Source: an uncultured Alphaproteobacteria bacterium | GTDB lineage: Bacteria > Pseudomonadota > Alphaproteobacteria > RF32 > CAG-239 | Reading direction: 5' to 3' | Length of the DNA: 64,000 bases | Assembly: GCA_944391515.1 (NCBI GenBank) | Contig: CALXTW010000010.1 | Span: forward strand, 1 to 64,000 | Part shown: positions 17,949 through 27,010 of the stretch, piece after piece | Layout of the letters: each line of letters begins with the position of its first letter | How positions within the stretch are numbered: position 1 is the first letter of the stretch | Translations under genes and position numbers: made by a program | Notes under the pieces: generated by a model | Database searches by the model: none | What the model was told of the DNA's origin: nothing | Seen by the model: the letters and a program-made list of their open reading frames with translations, nothing else

Positions 17949-18914
17949 ATGGCAGAAATTAGCTTTGAATTATACAACAACCAACTGGTTCAACAACTGG
18001 TTGGTCCGCAAGATTCCAACCTCAAGCTGATAGAAAAGCTCTTAAACGTCAGCATTAGTTCCTTTGGCAATCAAATCACGATTCAAGGCGGCGGAGCTGC
18101 CATTGAGCAAGCCAAAACCGCGATTGATATGCTCTATTCAAAAGTCAGTAAAGGCATTGATGTCAACGAGCAAGAGGTCAAAGCCGCAGTTCGCATGAGT
18201 GATGAAGGCTCTGAAAAAATCACCGACCAAAACTTAAACGATATCGTCCTAAAGACCAAAAAACGCCACATTTACCCACGTTCGGCCACCCAAGCCAAAT
18301 ACATCCAGGAAATGATGCAAAATGAGTTAGTCTTTGGCCTTGGCCCTGCCGGTACAGGTAAAACCTATCTGGCGGTTGCCTTAGCCGTTTCTATGATGTT
18401 GGAAGGCCGAATTGATAAAATCATTTTATCTCGTCCGGCTGTTGAAGCAGGTGAAAACTTAGGTTTCTTGCCCGGCGACTTAAAAGACAAAGTTGACCCA
18501 TACCTTCGTCCGCTCTATGATGCCTTATATGAGATGTTACCGGCCGAACAAGTTGATAAAAAATTGGCCATTGGCGAAATTGAGATTGCCCCGCTTGCTT
18601 TCATGCGTGGTCGTACACTTTCCAATGCCTTTGTAATTTTGGATGAGGCCCAAAACACCACTCCTATGCAAATGAAAATGTTTTTAACCCGTTTGGGTGA
18701 AAACTCCCGCATGGTTGTCAACGGCGACTTAAGTCAGGTTGACTTGCCGCGAGGTGTTATATCAGGCTTAAAAGATGCACTTGATACGCTTAAGAACATT
18801 ACTAACATTTCTTCCGTAACCTTTAGCGCCTCGGATGTTGTCCGTCATGGTTTGGTTGCCAAGATTGTTAAAGCCTATGAAGAAAAATCACAAAAGCAGC
18901 AAGCACATGATTAA
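17949..18914 (+). CDS. ybeZ: PhoH-like ATPase (YbeZ)
   Basis: 321 residues from the ATG at 17949 (AAAGGG upstream); an in-frame GTG nine bases earlier is less likely. N-terminal KH-like segment (about 10-80), then a P-loop ATPase domain with GLGPAGTGKTYLA, LSRPAVEAGENLGFLPGD, Walker B FVILDEAQNT and a sensor NGDLSQVDLP. It pairs with YbeY, whose start overlaps its 3' end by eight bases, consistent with a joint role in rRNA maturation and quality control. Confidence 0.95.
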   Translation: MAEISFELYNNQLVQQLVGPQDSNLKLIEKLLNVSISSFGNQITIQGGGAAIEQAKTAIDMLYSKVSKGIDVNEQEVKAAVRMSDEGSEKITDQNLNDIVLKTKKRHIYPRSATQAKYIQEMMQNELVFGLGPAGTGKTYLAVALAVSMMLEGRIDKIILSRPAVEAGENLGFLPGDLKDKVDPYLRPLYDALYEMLPAEQVDKKLAIGEIEIAPLAFMRGRTLSNAFVILDEAQNTTPMQMKMFLTRLGENSRMVVNGDLSQVDLPRGVISGLKDALDTLKNITNISSVTFSASDVVRHGLVAKIVKAYEEKSQKQQAHD

Positions 18915-19431
18915 ACATCAACTTGAAATATCAATTAATGAGCCCTTGTGGCAAAAAGTCCTCCCCGAGTTAGAGACCCTCTCCGGGGAGGTCTTTTCGC
19001 AAGTACTAGATTATGTCTCCACCCACGAAGACATAGATTTTTTGAACTTGAACAAATCCATCAATGTTAATCTTTGCCTGAGCAATGACACCGAAGTTCA
19101 TGCCTTAAACAAAGAATTTCGCGGTATGGATAAGCCCACCAATGTCTTATCTTTCGCCAATATTGATGACGATTCTTTTGATGACTTATGTCAATCCTCA
19201 CCAGAAATTGAATTAGGCGACATCATCATCGCACTCGAAACCATGGAGCGTGAATCCAAGGAGCAAGAAATCTCTTTTCATGACCACTATTGTCACCTCT
19301 TGGCTCATGGTCTGTTACACCTTTTAGGCTACGACCATATAGAAGAAGACGAAGCCCGCCACATGGAAAGCTTTGAAACCGCCATTTTGCAACAGCTCAA
19401 CATTGCTAACCCTTATGAGGAAGAAGAATGA
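18907..19431 (+). CDS. ybeY: Endoribonuclease YbeY
   Basis: YbeY is a zinc-dependent endoribonuclease needed for 16S rRNA 3'-end processing. 174 residues from the ATG at 18907, which overlaps phoH; a longer in-frame start lies inside phoH and is not needed. The zinc motif HGLLHLLGYDH is near residue 137, and the upstream EFRGMDKPTNVLSF is the family segment. The stop overlaps the lnt ATG by four bases. The corC gene often found here is missing. Confidence 0.95.
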   Translation: MIKHQLEISINEPLWQKVLPELETLSGEVFSQVLDYVSTHEDIDFLNLNKSINVNLCLSNDTEVHALNKEFRGMDKPTNVLSFANIDDDSFDDLCQSSPEIELGDIIIALETMERESKEQEISFHDHYCHLLAHGLLHLLGYDHIEEDEARHMESFETAILQQLNIANPYEEEE

Positions 19432-20960
19432 ACCAACTCCGTACTTTGCTGATGAACAATCCCCTTTCAACAGCCTTTGCTCTTGGCGTTTTAAGTATCA
19501 CGGCACTTCCGCCGTATTTTTGTTTTCCGATACTTCTTCTCACGTTAAGCGGACTCTTTTACTTACTGCAAAATGCCCAAACAAGCAAAGATTGGTTTAA
19601 GCTTGGCTATTGGTTTGGCTTTGGTTTTTATGCCTTTGGCCTGGCTTGGATAGGCAATGCCTTATTGATAGATGCCAAAACTTTCGGCTGGCTTTACCCG
19701 ATTGTTCTCATGGCCTGTGGCGGATTTTTCGGATTATTCATCGCTCTTCCGGCAAGTTTGAGTTTTTACTTCAAGAACATTTATGCGCGTTACCTTTCTT
19801 TTAGTGCCTTATGGGTCATTTTTGAGTGGATAAGAAGCTTTATCTTCACGGGCTTTCCCTGGAATTTACTAGGAACAACTCTGGCTTTTTCACCTCAAAC
19901 CATGCAACTGGCATCCGTTATCGGCACTTATGGTTTGTCTTTGCTTGTGCTTTTAACCAGCCTAGCCCCAGCCTTCTGGCTATGCAATAAAAATCGCAAA
20001 AATGCTTCTCTCTCACTTGGCATCATCTCTGTCCTGATAATACTCAATCTGGGCTATGGCTTTTGGCGAGTAAATTCCCTCGGCGATTCGCAAGAAAGCG
20101 ACATTAAAATCCGCCTAGTCCAACCTTCCATTCCCCAAACCATGAAATGGTCACCGGTTTCTTTAGATGAAAATCTCAATAAATACATAGCTCTGAGCCG
20201 AGAAAAAGGATTAGAAGACATAGATTTTGTAATCTGGGGAGAAACAGCCAGTCCCTTCCCCTTAGATTATGATAACTATTATCGCGAATTGGTTACCAAT
20301 GCCATTTCAAAAAAAGGCCATCTCATCACCGGTTCTCTACGCTATGAAGCCGATGAGAACAACTTTTATCAACCGCTCAATTCCATGTTTATCTTAAACA
20401 AACATGGCGTTATTGAAGCCCATTATGATAAAAGCCACTTAGTACCTTTTGGAGAATATATTCCTTTTAGAGAATATTTGCCCAAATGGGTTCGCCCCAT
20501 CACCAACACCATAGCCAATTTCAAAGCCGGAACGGGTTTACAAAACATCAAAATTGCCGATTATCCGAGTCTTGGTGCACTTATTTGCTATGAGGTCATA
20601 TTTCCCGCTCAGGTAGTAAACAAAAATCAAAAACCTCAATGGCTGATCAACCTAACCAACGATGGTTGGTACGGTAACAGTGCCGGACCTTATCAACACC
20701 TTGTCAGCGCACAAATGCGAGCCGTAGAAGAAGGAATCACAATAATTCGCGCCGCAAACACGGGAATAAGCGCCGTTATTGACCGATTAGGAACAATTCG
20801 TCACTCATTGGGACTCAACCAAGAAGGCATCCTGGATGCATACCTTCCGCAAGCCCTTGAAACGCCGACAATTTATGGAAAATATAGCAATATCATACCA
20901 TTAATATTATGTTTTTTGAATTTAGCATTAGCTTTATTACTAAAAATAAAAGCAAAATAA
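19428..20960 (+). CDS. lnt: Apolipoprotein N-acyltransferase
   Basis: Lnt adds the third acyl chain to outer-membrane lipoproteins, in the inner membrane. 510 residues: about six N-terminal TM segments (to about 210), a periplasmic nitrilase-type domain with the catalytic triad Glu (WGETASPF), Lys (YDKSHLVPFGEYIPF) and Cys (LICYEVIFP), then a last TM (IIPLILCFLNLALALLLKI). Start overlaps ybeY. Its likely substrates here include the OmpA-type lipoprotein at 37569. Confidence 0.96.
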   Translation: MNQLRTLLMNNPLSTAFALGVLSITALPPYFCFPILLLTLSGLFYLLQNAQTSKDWFKLGYWFGFGFYAFGLAWIGNALLIDAKTFGWLYPIVLMACGGFFGLFIALPASLSFYFKNIYARYLSFSALWVIFEWIRSFIFTGFPWNLLGTTLAFSPQTMQLASVIGTYGLSLLVLLTSLAPAFWLCNKNRKNASLSLGIISVLIILNLGYGFWRVNSLGDSQESDIKIRLVQPSIPQTMKWSPVSLDENLNKYIALSREKGLEDIDFVIWGETASPFPLDYDNYYRELVTNAISKKGHLITGSLRYEADENNFYQPLNSMFILNKHGVIEAHYDKSHLVPFGEYIPFREYLPKWVRPITNTIANFKAGTGLQNIKIADYPSLGALICYEVIFPAQVVNKNQKPQWLINLTNDGWYGNSAGPYQHLVSAQMRAVEEGITIIRAANTGISAVIDRLGTIRHSLGLNQEGILDAYLPQALETPTIYGKYSNIIPLILCFLNLALALLLKIKAK

Positions 20961-21032
20961 TCATTTGAAAAACAACGAAAAATTGTATTTGCAGATATTT
21001 TTTTACAAAACAATATAAAATATTATATAAAT

Positions 21033-21066
21033 ATTTGTTGACGAACAAATCGGAAAATCCTATTTA
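21033..21066 (+). promoter_or_regulatory. Promoter with overlapping operator before the XRE gene
   Basis: TTGACG (21038-21043), 17-bp spacer, TATTTA (21061-21066). A perfect inverted repeat ATTTGTT-GACG-AACAAAT (21033-21050) covers the -35 box, and CCTATTTATAGG lies over the -10. Placed just before an HTH gene, it is a natural autoregulatory operator. Confidence 0.65.
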
Positions 21067-21098
21067 TAGGGTATGAACGTAATCAAAAGGAAACAAAA

Positions 21099-21602
21099 AT
21101 GACGACAGAAATTACAAAAAAATCTAGCCGAGGTAGAACTCCTACCGGGCAACCCAATCCGATTGATGTCCACGTAGGAAACCGTATCCGATTAAGACGT
21201 ACTTTATTAGGCTTGAGCCAAGAAAAATTGGCAAGTCTTTTAGGCTTAACGTTTCAACAGGTTCAAAAATATGAGCGTGGTATGAATCGAGTTGGCGCCA
21301 GCCGCTTGTGGGATATCGGTAAAGTATTGGAAGTACCTGTCGGCTTTTTCTATGAAGATATGGATAAATCGGTTGCCAACCAAAGCCCGAGAATGTTCAG
21401 CTTATCAGATACCGCTCCTGAATGTTTGGCAGAAGACGATGCCGAATTTGACTCTGACCCGATGAACCGTCAAGAAACCATCGAGTTGGTAAAGGCTTAC
21501 TACAAAATTCCTAATCGTAAAGCCGCCAAACATATGTTTGACTTAATAATCGCCATGTCAAAAACCACTTATAACAACAATGACGACGACGATAAGGAAT
21601 AA
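21099..21602 (+). CDS. XRE-family transcriptional regulator
   Basis: 167 residues: a Cro/C1-type HTH at about 28-82 (NRIRLRRTLLGLSQEKLASLLGLTFQQVQKYERGMNRVGASRL, motif in two halves), then an acidic linker and a helical C-terminal domain (QETIELVKAYYKIPNRKAAK). This type, next to lnt and metK, recurs in Rhodospirillales; targets are unknown to me. It probably represses its own promoter through the inverted repeat over the -35. Followed by a terminator, so metK is separately transcribed or relies on read-through. Confidence 0.92.
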   Translation: MTTEITKKSSRGRTPTGQPNPIDVHVGNRIRLRRTLLGLSQEKLASLLGLTFQQVQKYERGMNRVGASRLWDIGKVLEVPVGFFYEDMDKSVANQSPRMFSLSDTAPECLAEDDAEFDSDPMNRQETIELVKAYYKIPNRKAAKHMFDLIIAMSKTTYNNNDDDDKE

Positions 21603-21617
21603 TTTTCAAAACAATTA

Positions 21618-21649
21618 AAAAAAGCTGGCAAAATGCCGGCTTTTTTTTT
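21618..21649 (+). terminator. Terminator after the XRE gene
   Basis: GCTGGCA, AAA loop, TGCCGGC with a preceding A-run and nine T. Confidence 0.9.
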
Positions 21650-21684
21650 ATACTCAGTTCCAGTAAAATAAAAGGATTGAAAAG

Positions 21685-22839
21685 ATGAGTACTTTATTTA
21701 CCAGCGAAGCCGTTTCTGAAGGACATCCGGACAAGGTTTGTGACCAAATTTCCGATGCACTTGTTGACTTGTTTTTAACAGCCGATTCAAAAGCGCGCAC
21801 CGCCATAGAAGTTTTAGCCACCACCAATCGCGTCATCATTTCCGGCGAGACCAAATGCAACGCCTATATCTCAGCCGAACAAATTGAAGATTGTGTTCGT
21901 CGCACGGTTTGCAAAATCGGTTATGACCAAAAAGGTTTCAGTTGGCAAACGCTCAAAATTTCAAACTACCTTCACCACCAATCGGAAGATATAGCTTTAG
22001 GAGTTGACAAAGAAGGCGCAGGTGACCAAGGCATTATGTTTGGCTATGCCAAAAAAGAGCAAGGGATAGAAAGCCACTATATGCCTTTAGCCATTTATCT
22101 CGCCAATAATATCTTGCACAATTTAAGCCTTGCCCGCCATAAGCAAGAAATTATCGGTATTGAACCTGACGCTAAAAGCCAAGTCACCTTAGAATATGAT
22201 GAGACCGGCAAACCCGTCGCCATCAAAAAACTGGTACTCTCTACACAACACAAAGAAAATCTTTCTCAAGAGCAAGTTCGAGAAATTGCAAAAAAATACA
22301 TTGCACAAAGCATTCCTCAAGGCTGGATGCCCAAAGATGAAGACATCTTAATCAATCCTACGGGACGCTTTGTCATTGGTGGTCCGGACGGAGATACGGG
22401 ACTAACCGGACGCAAAATCATTGTAGATACTTATGGCGGCTATGCTCCGCACGGCGGCGGCGCTTTTTCAGGGAAAGACCCTACCAAAGTTGACCGCTCC
22501 GCAGCCTATATGTTGCGCTATCTTGCCAAGAATATAGTTGCTGCCGGTTTAGCCGAAGAATGCTTGCTGCAAATTTCTTATGCTATTGGGATTGCCGAGC
22601 CCCTATCTCTTTATATCAACACCTTTAACACCAATCATACCGATGAAAATAAAATCTTATCTTTCATCAAAAAAAATATTGATTTAACCCCATCGGGAAT
22701 TATAAAACATCTTGCCCTCAACCGCCCGATATACTCTCCGACAGCCGCCTATGGTCACTTTGGTCGCTCTGCCGGAGAACAAGGAAGTTTCAGTTGGGAA
22801 AAATTAGATTTAACGGAAGAACTCAAATCATGTTTATAG
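21685..22839 (+). CDS. metK: S-adenosylmethionine synthase
   Basis: MetK makes SAM from methionine and ATP. 384 residues with FTSEAVSEGHPDKVCDQISDA split at the start (ATP-binding His in GHPDKV), GAGDQGIMFGYA, and GGPDGDTGLTGRKIIVD plus the P-loop-like GGGAFSGKDPTKVDRS. AAAGGA precedes the ATG. Only about 35 bases separate the XRE terminator from the start, so a SAM riboswitch does not fit there. The stop overlaps trmB by ten bases. Confidence 0.98.
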   Translation: MSTLFTSEAVSEGHPDKVCDQISDALVDLFLTADSKARTAIEVLATTNRVIISGETKCNAYISAEQIEDCVRRTVCKIGYDQKGFSWQTLKISNYLHHQSEDIALGVDKEGAGDQGIMFGYAKKEQGIESHYMPLAIYLANNILHNLSLARHKQEIIGIEPDAKSQVTLEYDETGKPVAIKKLVLSTQHKENLSQEQVREIAKKYIAQSIPQGWMPKDEDILINPTGRFVIGGPDGDTGLTGRKIIVDTYGGYAPHGGGAFSGKDPTKVDRSAAYMLRYLAKNIVAAGLAEECLLQISYAIGIAEPLSLYINTFNTNHTDENKILSFIKKNIDLTPSGIIKHLALNRPIYSPTAAYGHFGRSAGEQGSFSWEKLDLTEELKSCL

Positions 22840-23555
22840 ATGACAGACCACATTTTTTCGGACGCCGCAAAGGTCGCATTATCCGCAAAACCAAAACCAC
22901 TTTGTTGGAAACATTTTTGCCAACTCTAAAAATAGATGCGCAAACCGACTTTACCGCCCCTGATTTATTTGGCGTACCTGTCAAGCAAGTTTGCCTGGAA
23001 ATTGGTTTCGGCAATGGCGAACACCTCGCCGGACAGGCCAAAAACAATCCTGATGTCGGTTATATCGGAGCCGAAGTTTTTCAAAACGGCGTAGCCAATC
23101 TTCTCTCACTCATCACCGGCATAAAAGTCACCGCCGACCTGCCCGAAACCATCACTCTAGAAACAGGTCGCGTTGACAATATTCGCGTCTGGGATAACGA
23201 CATCCGCCTTTTGTTCAAAAGTATGCCCGATAATTTTTTAGATAAGGTCTATCTTCTGTTTCCTGATCCATGGCCCAAAAAGCGCCATGCCTCCAGACGT
23301 TTTGTAAACAAAGACAACCTTCAAGAATTGGCGCGCATTCTAAAACCGGGCGGTATTTTACGCATAGCCACCGACCATAAAGTTTACAAATCCTGGACCT
23401 TACACCAAATGCACGATTGTCCGCTGTTTCGCTGGACCGCCACTTGCGGCAATGATTGGAAACATGAACCCAAAGATTGGGTCCAAACCAAATACCAAAG
23501 AAAAGCGCTTAAAGAAGGACGTCATCCGGTCTTTTTAGACTATGAAAAGCTCTGA
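22830..23555 (+). CDS. trmB: tRNA (guanine-N7-)-methyltransferase
   Basis: TrmB methylates G46 of tRNAs using SAM. 241 residues from the ATG at 22830, inside the end of metK; an earlier in-frame start is further inside metK. SAM-binding LEIGFGNGEHLAGQA near 55, the catalytic/binding LLFPDPWPKKRHASRRFV and KPGGILRIATDH. Cotranscription with metK matches substrate supply. Confidence 0.95.
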   Translation: MFIDDRPHFFGRRKGRIIRKTKTTLLETFLPTLKIDAQTDFTAPDLFGVPVKQVCLEIGFGNGEHLAGQAKNNPDVGYIGAEVFQNGVANLLSLITGIKVTADLPETITLETGRVDNIRVWDNDIRLLFKSMPDNFLDKVYLLFPDPWPKKRHASRRFVNKDNLQELARILKPGGILRIATDHKVYKSWTLHQMHDCPLFRWTATCGNDWKHEPKDWVQTKYQRKALKEGRHPVFLDYEKL

Positions 23556-24053
23556 TTAATAAGACGGAACGGTTGAAATCGTCGGATTAATATTTGGCTC
23601 CTCTATGGTGTTAACATCACTATCGGGATAAGATTGAACATCATAAATTCGCCCGCCAGACTCATAGAGTGTGTTTTGAATTTGGCTATTAACCTGTTGT
23701 GGTGTTTCCGAAGATACCGACGGATTTTGCGGCAAGCTCTCCTGAATTGCCCCTTGCGGTAATTGTTGCCCCATCAATTGTTGAGGTTCCGACAAAGGTT
23801 TAGTTTTTTGCAAAGATTGCTCCGGCATATTTTCTGCCTCATCCGAATTAACAATCGGGTCCCCTAACGGATTTTCATCACCACTGGCTTGCTCAACCTT
23901 AAAGGTATTAACTTGCCCGTCAGCACTTTGCGCCGCGCCATAAACCGTCACCTCGCCTGAGCCATCATCATCCGCCACATTAAGATTTTGCGCCTGAACC
24001 AAACCACTTCCCAAAACGAAAGTCATTACCACAACTAAACCATTTCGCAGCAT
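23556..24053 (-). CDS. Exported Q/P-rich protein of unknown function
   Basis: 165 residues from the ATG at 24053, chosen because GAGGA lies about eight bases upstream and because it gives a clean signal peptide (MLRNGLVVVMTFVLGSGLVQA, cut before QNLN; 21 residues, shown here as two parts: MLRNGLVVVM and TFVLGSGLVQA). The mature part is low-complexity, rich in Q, P, S, N and acidic residues, with no cysteine and no recognisable domain. Its stop abuts the trmB stop (convergent). Confidence 0.7.
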   Translation of the reverse strand: MLRNGLVVVMTFVLGSGLVQAQNLNVADDDGSGEVTVYGAAQSADGQVNTFKVEQASGDENPLGDPIVNSDEAENMPEQSLQKTKPLSEPQQLMGQQLPQGAIQESLPQNPSVSSETPQQVNSQIQNTLYESGGRIYDVQSYPDSDVNTIEEPNINPTISTVPSY

Positions 24054-24105
24054 TTTTGTTTTCCTCATTTCAAACGAACCTAAGACAAAGATAATCTTCA
24101 TTAGC

Positions 24106-24142
24106 ACAAAAACAAGGCGGAGAAACAAAATTTCTCCGCCTT
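24106..24142 (-). terminator. Terminator after ackA
   Basis: AAGGCGGAGAAA and TTTCTCCGCCTT (12-bp perfect stem, 5-base loop) followed by a U-rich run on the minus strand. Confidence 0.9.
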
Positions 24143-24168
24143 GCAACTTGTAACGCGTTTTTCTAAAA

Positions 24169-25347
24169 TTAGATTAAACGCATTGTATCTTGGGCAATAA
24201 CCAACTCTTCATTAGTCGGAACCACAAATACTCTGACCTTAGAGCCTTTCTTTGAAATTTCAATTTTTTCGCCACGTTTGCTATTGGCTTCTTCATCAAG
24301 CTCAATACCCAAATAAGCCAAACGCTCGCACAGCATTTTACGAACCAATGAAGAATTCTCACCAATACCGGCAGTAAAGGCAATCGCATCAACACCACCC
24401 AAAACGGCAATATAACTACCGATAAAGCGCAAGATAGTGTGAATATAAACATTCGTAGCGGTGATAGCATCTTCATGTCCGGCCAAACAAGCAGCTTCCA
24501 CATCACGGTTATCAGAATAGCCGCAAAGTCCGAGCATTCCGCTTTCTTTATTCAACAGACGATTAACTTCCTCAACGCTTTTACCTTGAGTTTTCATAAT
24601 GTGCAACGGAATATACGGGTCAATATCGCCGCAACGCGTACCCATCATCACACCGGCCAAAGGCGTAAAGCCCATAGACGTATCAACACACTTACCGTTT
24701 TCGACCGCCGAAATCGAAGCCCCGTTTCCAATATGGCAAACAATAATTTTGCCTTCTTTTCCGATTAACTTAGCAACTTCTTTAGAAACATAATAGTGAG
24801 AAGTACCATGAGCGCCATAACGACGAATTTGATATTTGGTATATTGCTCTAATGGCAATGGATAAAGATAAGCCTCCGGTTTCATACTCTGGTGGAAAGC
24901 CGTATCAAAAACCACAACTTGTTTAACATCCGGAATCAAAGCTTTCATAGCTTTCAGACCCAATACAGCGGCCGGATTGTGCAACGGAGCAAGAGCAGAT
25001 AACTCATCAATTTGTTCAATAACTTTATCGGTCACGAAAGTAGATTCTTTGAAGATAGAACCGCCTTGAACGATTCTGTGTCCGACACCGGCCAATTCGC
25101 TCATACTGTTAAGAGCGCCGTTCAACAACAAAGCAAACACCTCGCGAATAGCCTCTTGGTGCGATGGCAAATCAACGTTTTTGGTAATTTTATCATTATC
25201 ACCGATTTTAATGGTAACAAACGAATTATCAATTCCGATACGGTCAGCCAAACCTTTAGCAATAACTTCGTACTTATCGCCATCAACCCCAAAAAGTTGA
25301 TACTTCAAAGAAGATGACCCAGAGTTCAAAACCAAAATTTTTTTCAT
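24169..25347 (-). CDS. ackA: Acetate kinase
   Basis: AckA converts acetyl phosphate and ADP to acetate and ATP. 392 residues from the ATG at 25347 (MKKILVLNSGSSSLKY, the conserved phosphate-binding start); the 20 extra residues of the longer frame are not conserved. Further motifs: VGHRIVQGG, VFDTAFHQSM, YGAHGTSHYY, CHIGNGASISA, TPLAGVMMGTRCGDIDP and FTAGIGENS. Downstream of pta by 22 bases, forming the pta-ackA overflow/substrate-level phosphorylation pair; suggests fermentative or microaerobic life. Confidence 0.96.
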   Translation of the reverse strand: MKKILVLNSGSSSLKYQLFGVDGDKYEVIAKGLADRIGIDNSFVTIKIGDNDKITKNVDLPSHQEAIREVFALLLNGALNSMSELAGVGHRIVQGGSIFKESTFVTDKVIEQIDELSALAPLHNPAAVLGLKAMKALIPDVKQVVVFDTAFHQSMKPEAYLYPLPLEQYTKYQIRRYGAHGTSHYYVSKEVAKLIGKEGKIIVCHIGNGASISAVENGKCVDTSMGFTPLAGVMMGTRCGDIDPYIPLHIMKTQGKSVEEVNRLLNKESGMLGLCGYSDNRDVEAACLAGHEDAITATNVYIHTILRFIGSYIAVLGGVDAIAFTAGIGENSSLVRKMLCERLAYLGIELDEEANSKRGEKIEISKKGSKVRVFVVPTNEELVIAQDTMRLI

Positions 25348-25369
25348 ACCACTATCCTTATAAGTAAGA

Positions 25370-26380
25370 TTAAGACAAATGAACCGATTGCAAAGCGGTA
25401 ATGGCAATCATACCGACAATATCTTCAACCAAAGCACCTCGGGACAAATCATTAACCGGAGCGTTCAGACCTTGCAGCAGCGGACCGTAAGATTCGCAGC
25501 CGCCGATTCTCTGCAAGAGTTTGTAACCGATATTTCCGGCATCCAAATTCGGGAAGATTAAAACTTTTGCTTTTCCGGCAACATGACTATCGGGAGCTTT
25601 TTTGTTTGCAACAACGGCATCTAAAGCAGCATCGGCTTGCATTTCACCATCCAATTCAATACCTTTACCGGCATATTCTTCAGTTTTAAGAGCCTCTTGC
25701 GCCATAAGTGTTGCACGTTTTACCTTATCAACCGAGTCGCCTTTACCAGAACTTCTTGTCGAATAAGACAACATGGCGATTCTTGGCTCAATTCCGAATT
25801 GCAAAGCGGTTTCGGCACTGGTTAATGCGATATCACACAACTCTTTATCAGTCGGGTCAATCACCACAGCGCAGTCAGACAACAAATAAGCCTCACCGTC
25901 TTTAACCGAAATCAAAGCAGCAGAAACACCACGCTCTTTGTGAGCTGATTTAATAATCTGCAAAGCCGGACGAACGGTATCAGCTGTTGAGTGGTTAGCA
26001 CCCGAGAGCATACCGTCAGCATCACCGGCTTTAACCATTAATGTTCCGAAATAATTATAGTTTTTGGCAGTCTCTTGAGCTTGTTCCTCAGTCATCCCCT
26101 TAGCTTTTCTGAGTTCAAACAACAAGTTTGCATAATCTTGCAATTTTGGAGAAGTCTCTGGCTTAATCACCGAAATACGGTTCATGCTCCAATTATTCTT
26201 TGCAAAATATTCTTTAATTTGGGTTTCATCACCCAAAATAATCAAGTTAGCAGCCTCTTCTTCGGCAATAATATGAGCCGCTTTTAAGATACGTTCGTCT
26301 TCACCTTCGGGCAACACGATAGTTTTTTGGTATTGTTTGGCTTTTTGCACCAAATCATTCAAATAATTGCTAGTAATCAT
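25370..26380 (-). CDS. pta: Phosphate acetyltransferase
   Basis: Pta interconverts acetyl-CoA and acetyl phosphate. 336 residues from the ATG at 26380 (AAAGG upstream), the short single-domain form of the PTA_PTB family. Motifs: VLPEGEDERILKAA near the start, AGDADGMLSGANHSTADT, DCAVVIDPTDKEL, MLSYSTRSSGKG and LIFPNLDAGNIGYKLLQR. First gene of pta-ackA and divergent from ndk. Confidence 0.96.
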   Translation of the reverse strand: MITSNYLNDLVQKAKQYQKTIVLPEGEDERILKAAHIIAEEEAANLIILGDETQIKEYFAKNNWSMNRISVIKPETSPKLQDYANLLFELRKAKGMTEEQAQETAKNYNYFGTLMVKAGDADGMLSGANHSTADTVRPALQIIKSAHKERGVSAALISVKDGEAYLLSDCAVVIDPTDKELCDIALTSAETALQFGIEPRIAMLSYSTRSSGKGDSVDKVKRATLMAQEALKTEEYAGKGIELDGEMQADAALDAVVANKKAPDSHVAGKAKVLIFPNLDAGNIGYKLLQRIGGCESYGPLLQGLNAPVNDLSRGALVEDIVGMIAITALQSVHLS

Positions 26381-26507
26381 AACAATGAACCTTTTCAAAA
26401 GAGATTTAAGAGATTATTTTTTTAGTAATAAACAACAAACTCTCATAAAAGTCCACCAAGAAATTACCTCTTGCATATACAAATATAGGATTTATCGGAA
26501 AAAACTT

Positions 26508-26536
26508 TTGCTTTTTATTGCAAACTGCACTATCAT
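26508..26536 (+). promoter_or_regulatory. Candidate promoter of ndk
   Basis: TTGCTT (26508-26513), 17-bp spacer, TATCAT (26531-26536), about 40 bases before the ndk ATG. Confidence 0.5.
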
Positions 26537-26578
26537 CTGCACAAAAATCAAACCTGACCCAACAAAAGGATGGAAAAA

Positions 26579-26995
26579 ATGGAAAGAACGCTCTCTATCA
26601 TCAAACCGGATGCCACCACCCGCAACATCACGGGAAAAGTCAATTCCATGATTGAGGAAGCAGGCTTAAAAATAGTTGCTCAAAAGCGCATTTGGCTTTC
26701 AGCATCCCAGGCTGAAGATTTTTATATTGAGCATAAAGACAAAGCCTTTTTTGCAAGTTTGGTAGAGTTTATGACCTCCGCCCCGATAGTTGTTCAGGTT
26801 TTGGAAGGTGAAAATGCTATTGAGCAATATCGCAAAATTATGGGCGCAACCAATCCGGCCGTTGCCGAAGAAGGAACAATTCGTAAAACTTATGCTTTAT
26901 CGATTGATAAAAATACGGTACACGGCTCCGATTCTCCAGAATCAGCCCAAAGAGAAATCAACTTTTTCTTCTCCAAAGTAGAAATCGTCGGTTAA
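26579..26995 (+). CDS. ndk: Nucleoside diphosphate kinase
   Basis: Ndk balances NTP pools by phosphotransfer via a histidine. 138 residues from the second ATG at 26579 (AAGGA eight bases upstream). [15 protein letters not shown] start, [21 protein letters not shown] middle, and [15 protein letters not shown] with the active His near 115. Followed 15 bases later by the DUF2066 gene. Confidence 0.96.
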   Translation: MERTLSIIKPDATTRNITGKVNSMIEEAGLKIVAQKRIWLSASQAEDFYIEHKDKAFFASLVEFMTSAPIVVQVLEGENAIEQYRKIMGATNPAVAEEGTIRKTYALSIDKNTVHGSDSPESAQREINFFFSKVEIVG

Positions 26996-27010
26996 TGAAG
27001 GAAAAGATTC

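Noticed and set aside
21603-21684. SAM riboswitch before metK
   Set aside because: Only about 35 bases remain after the XRE terminator; too short and no matching motif.
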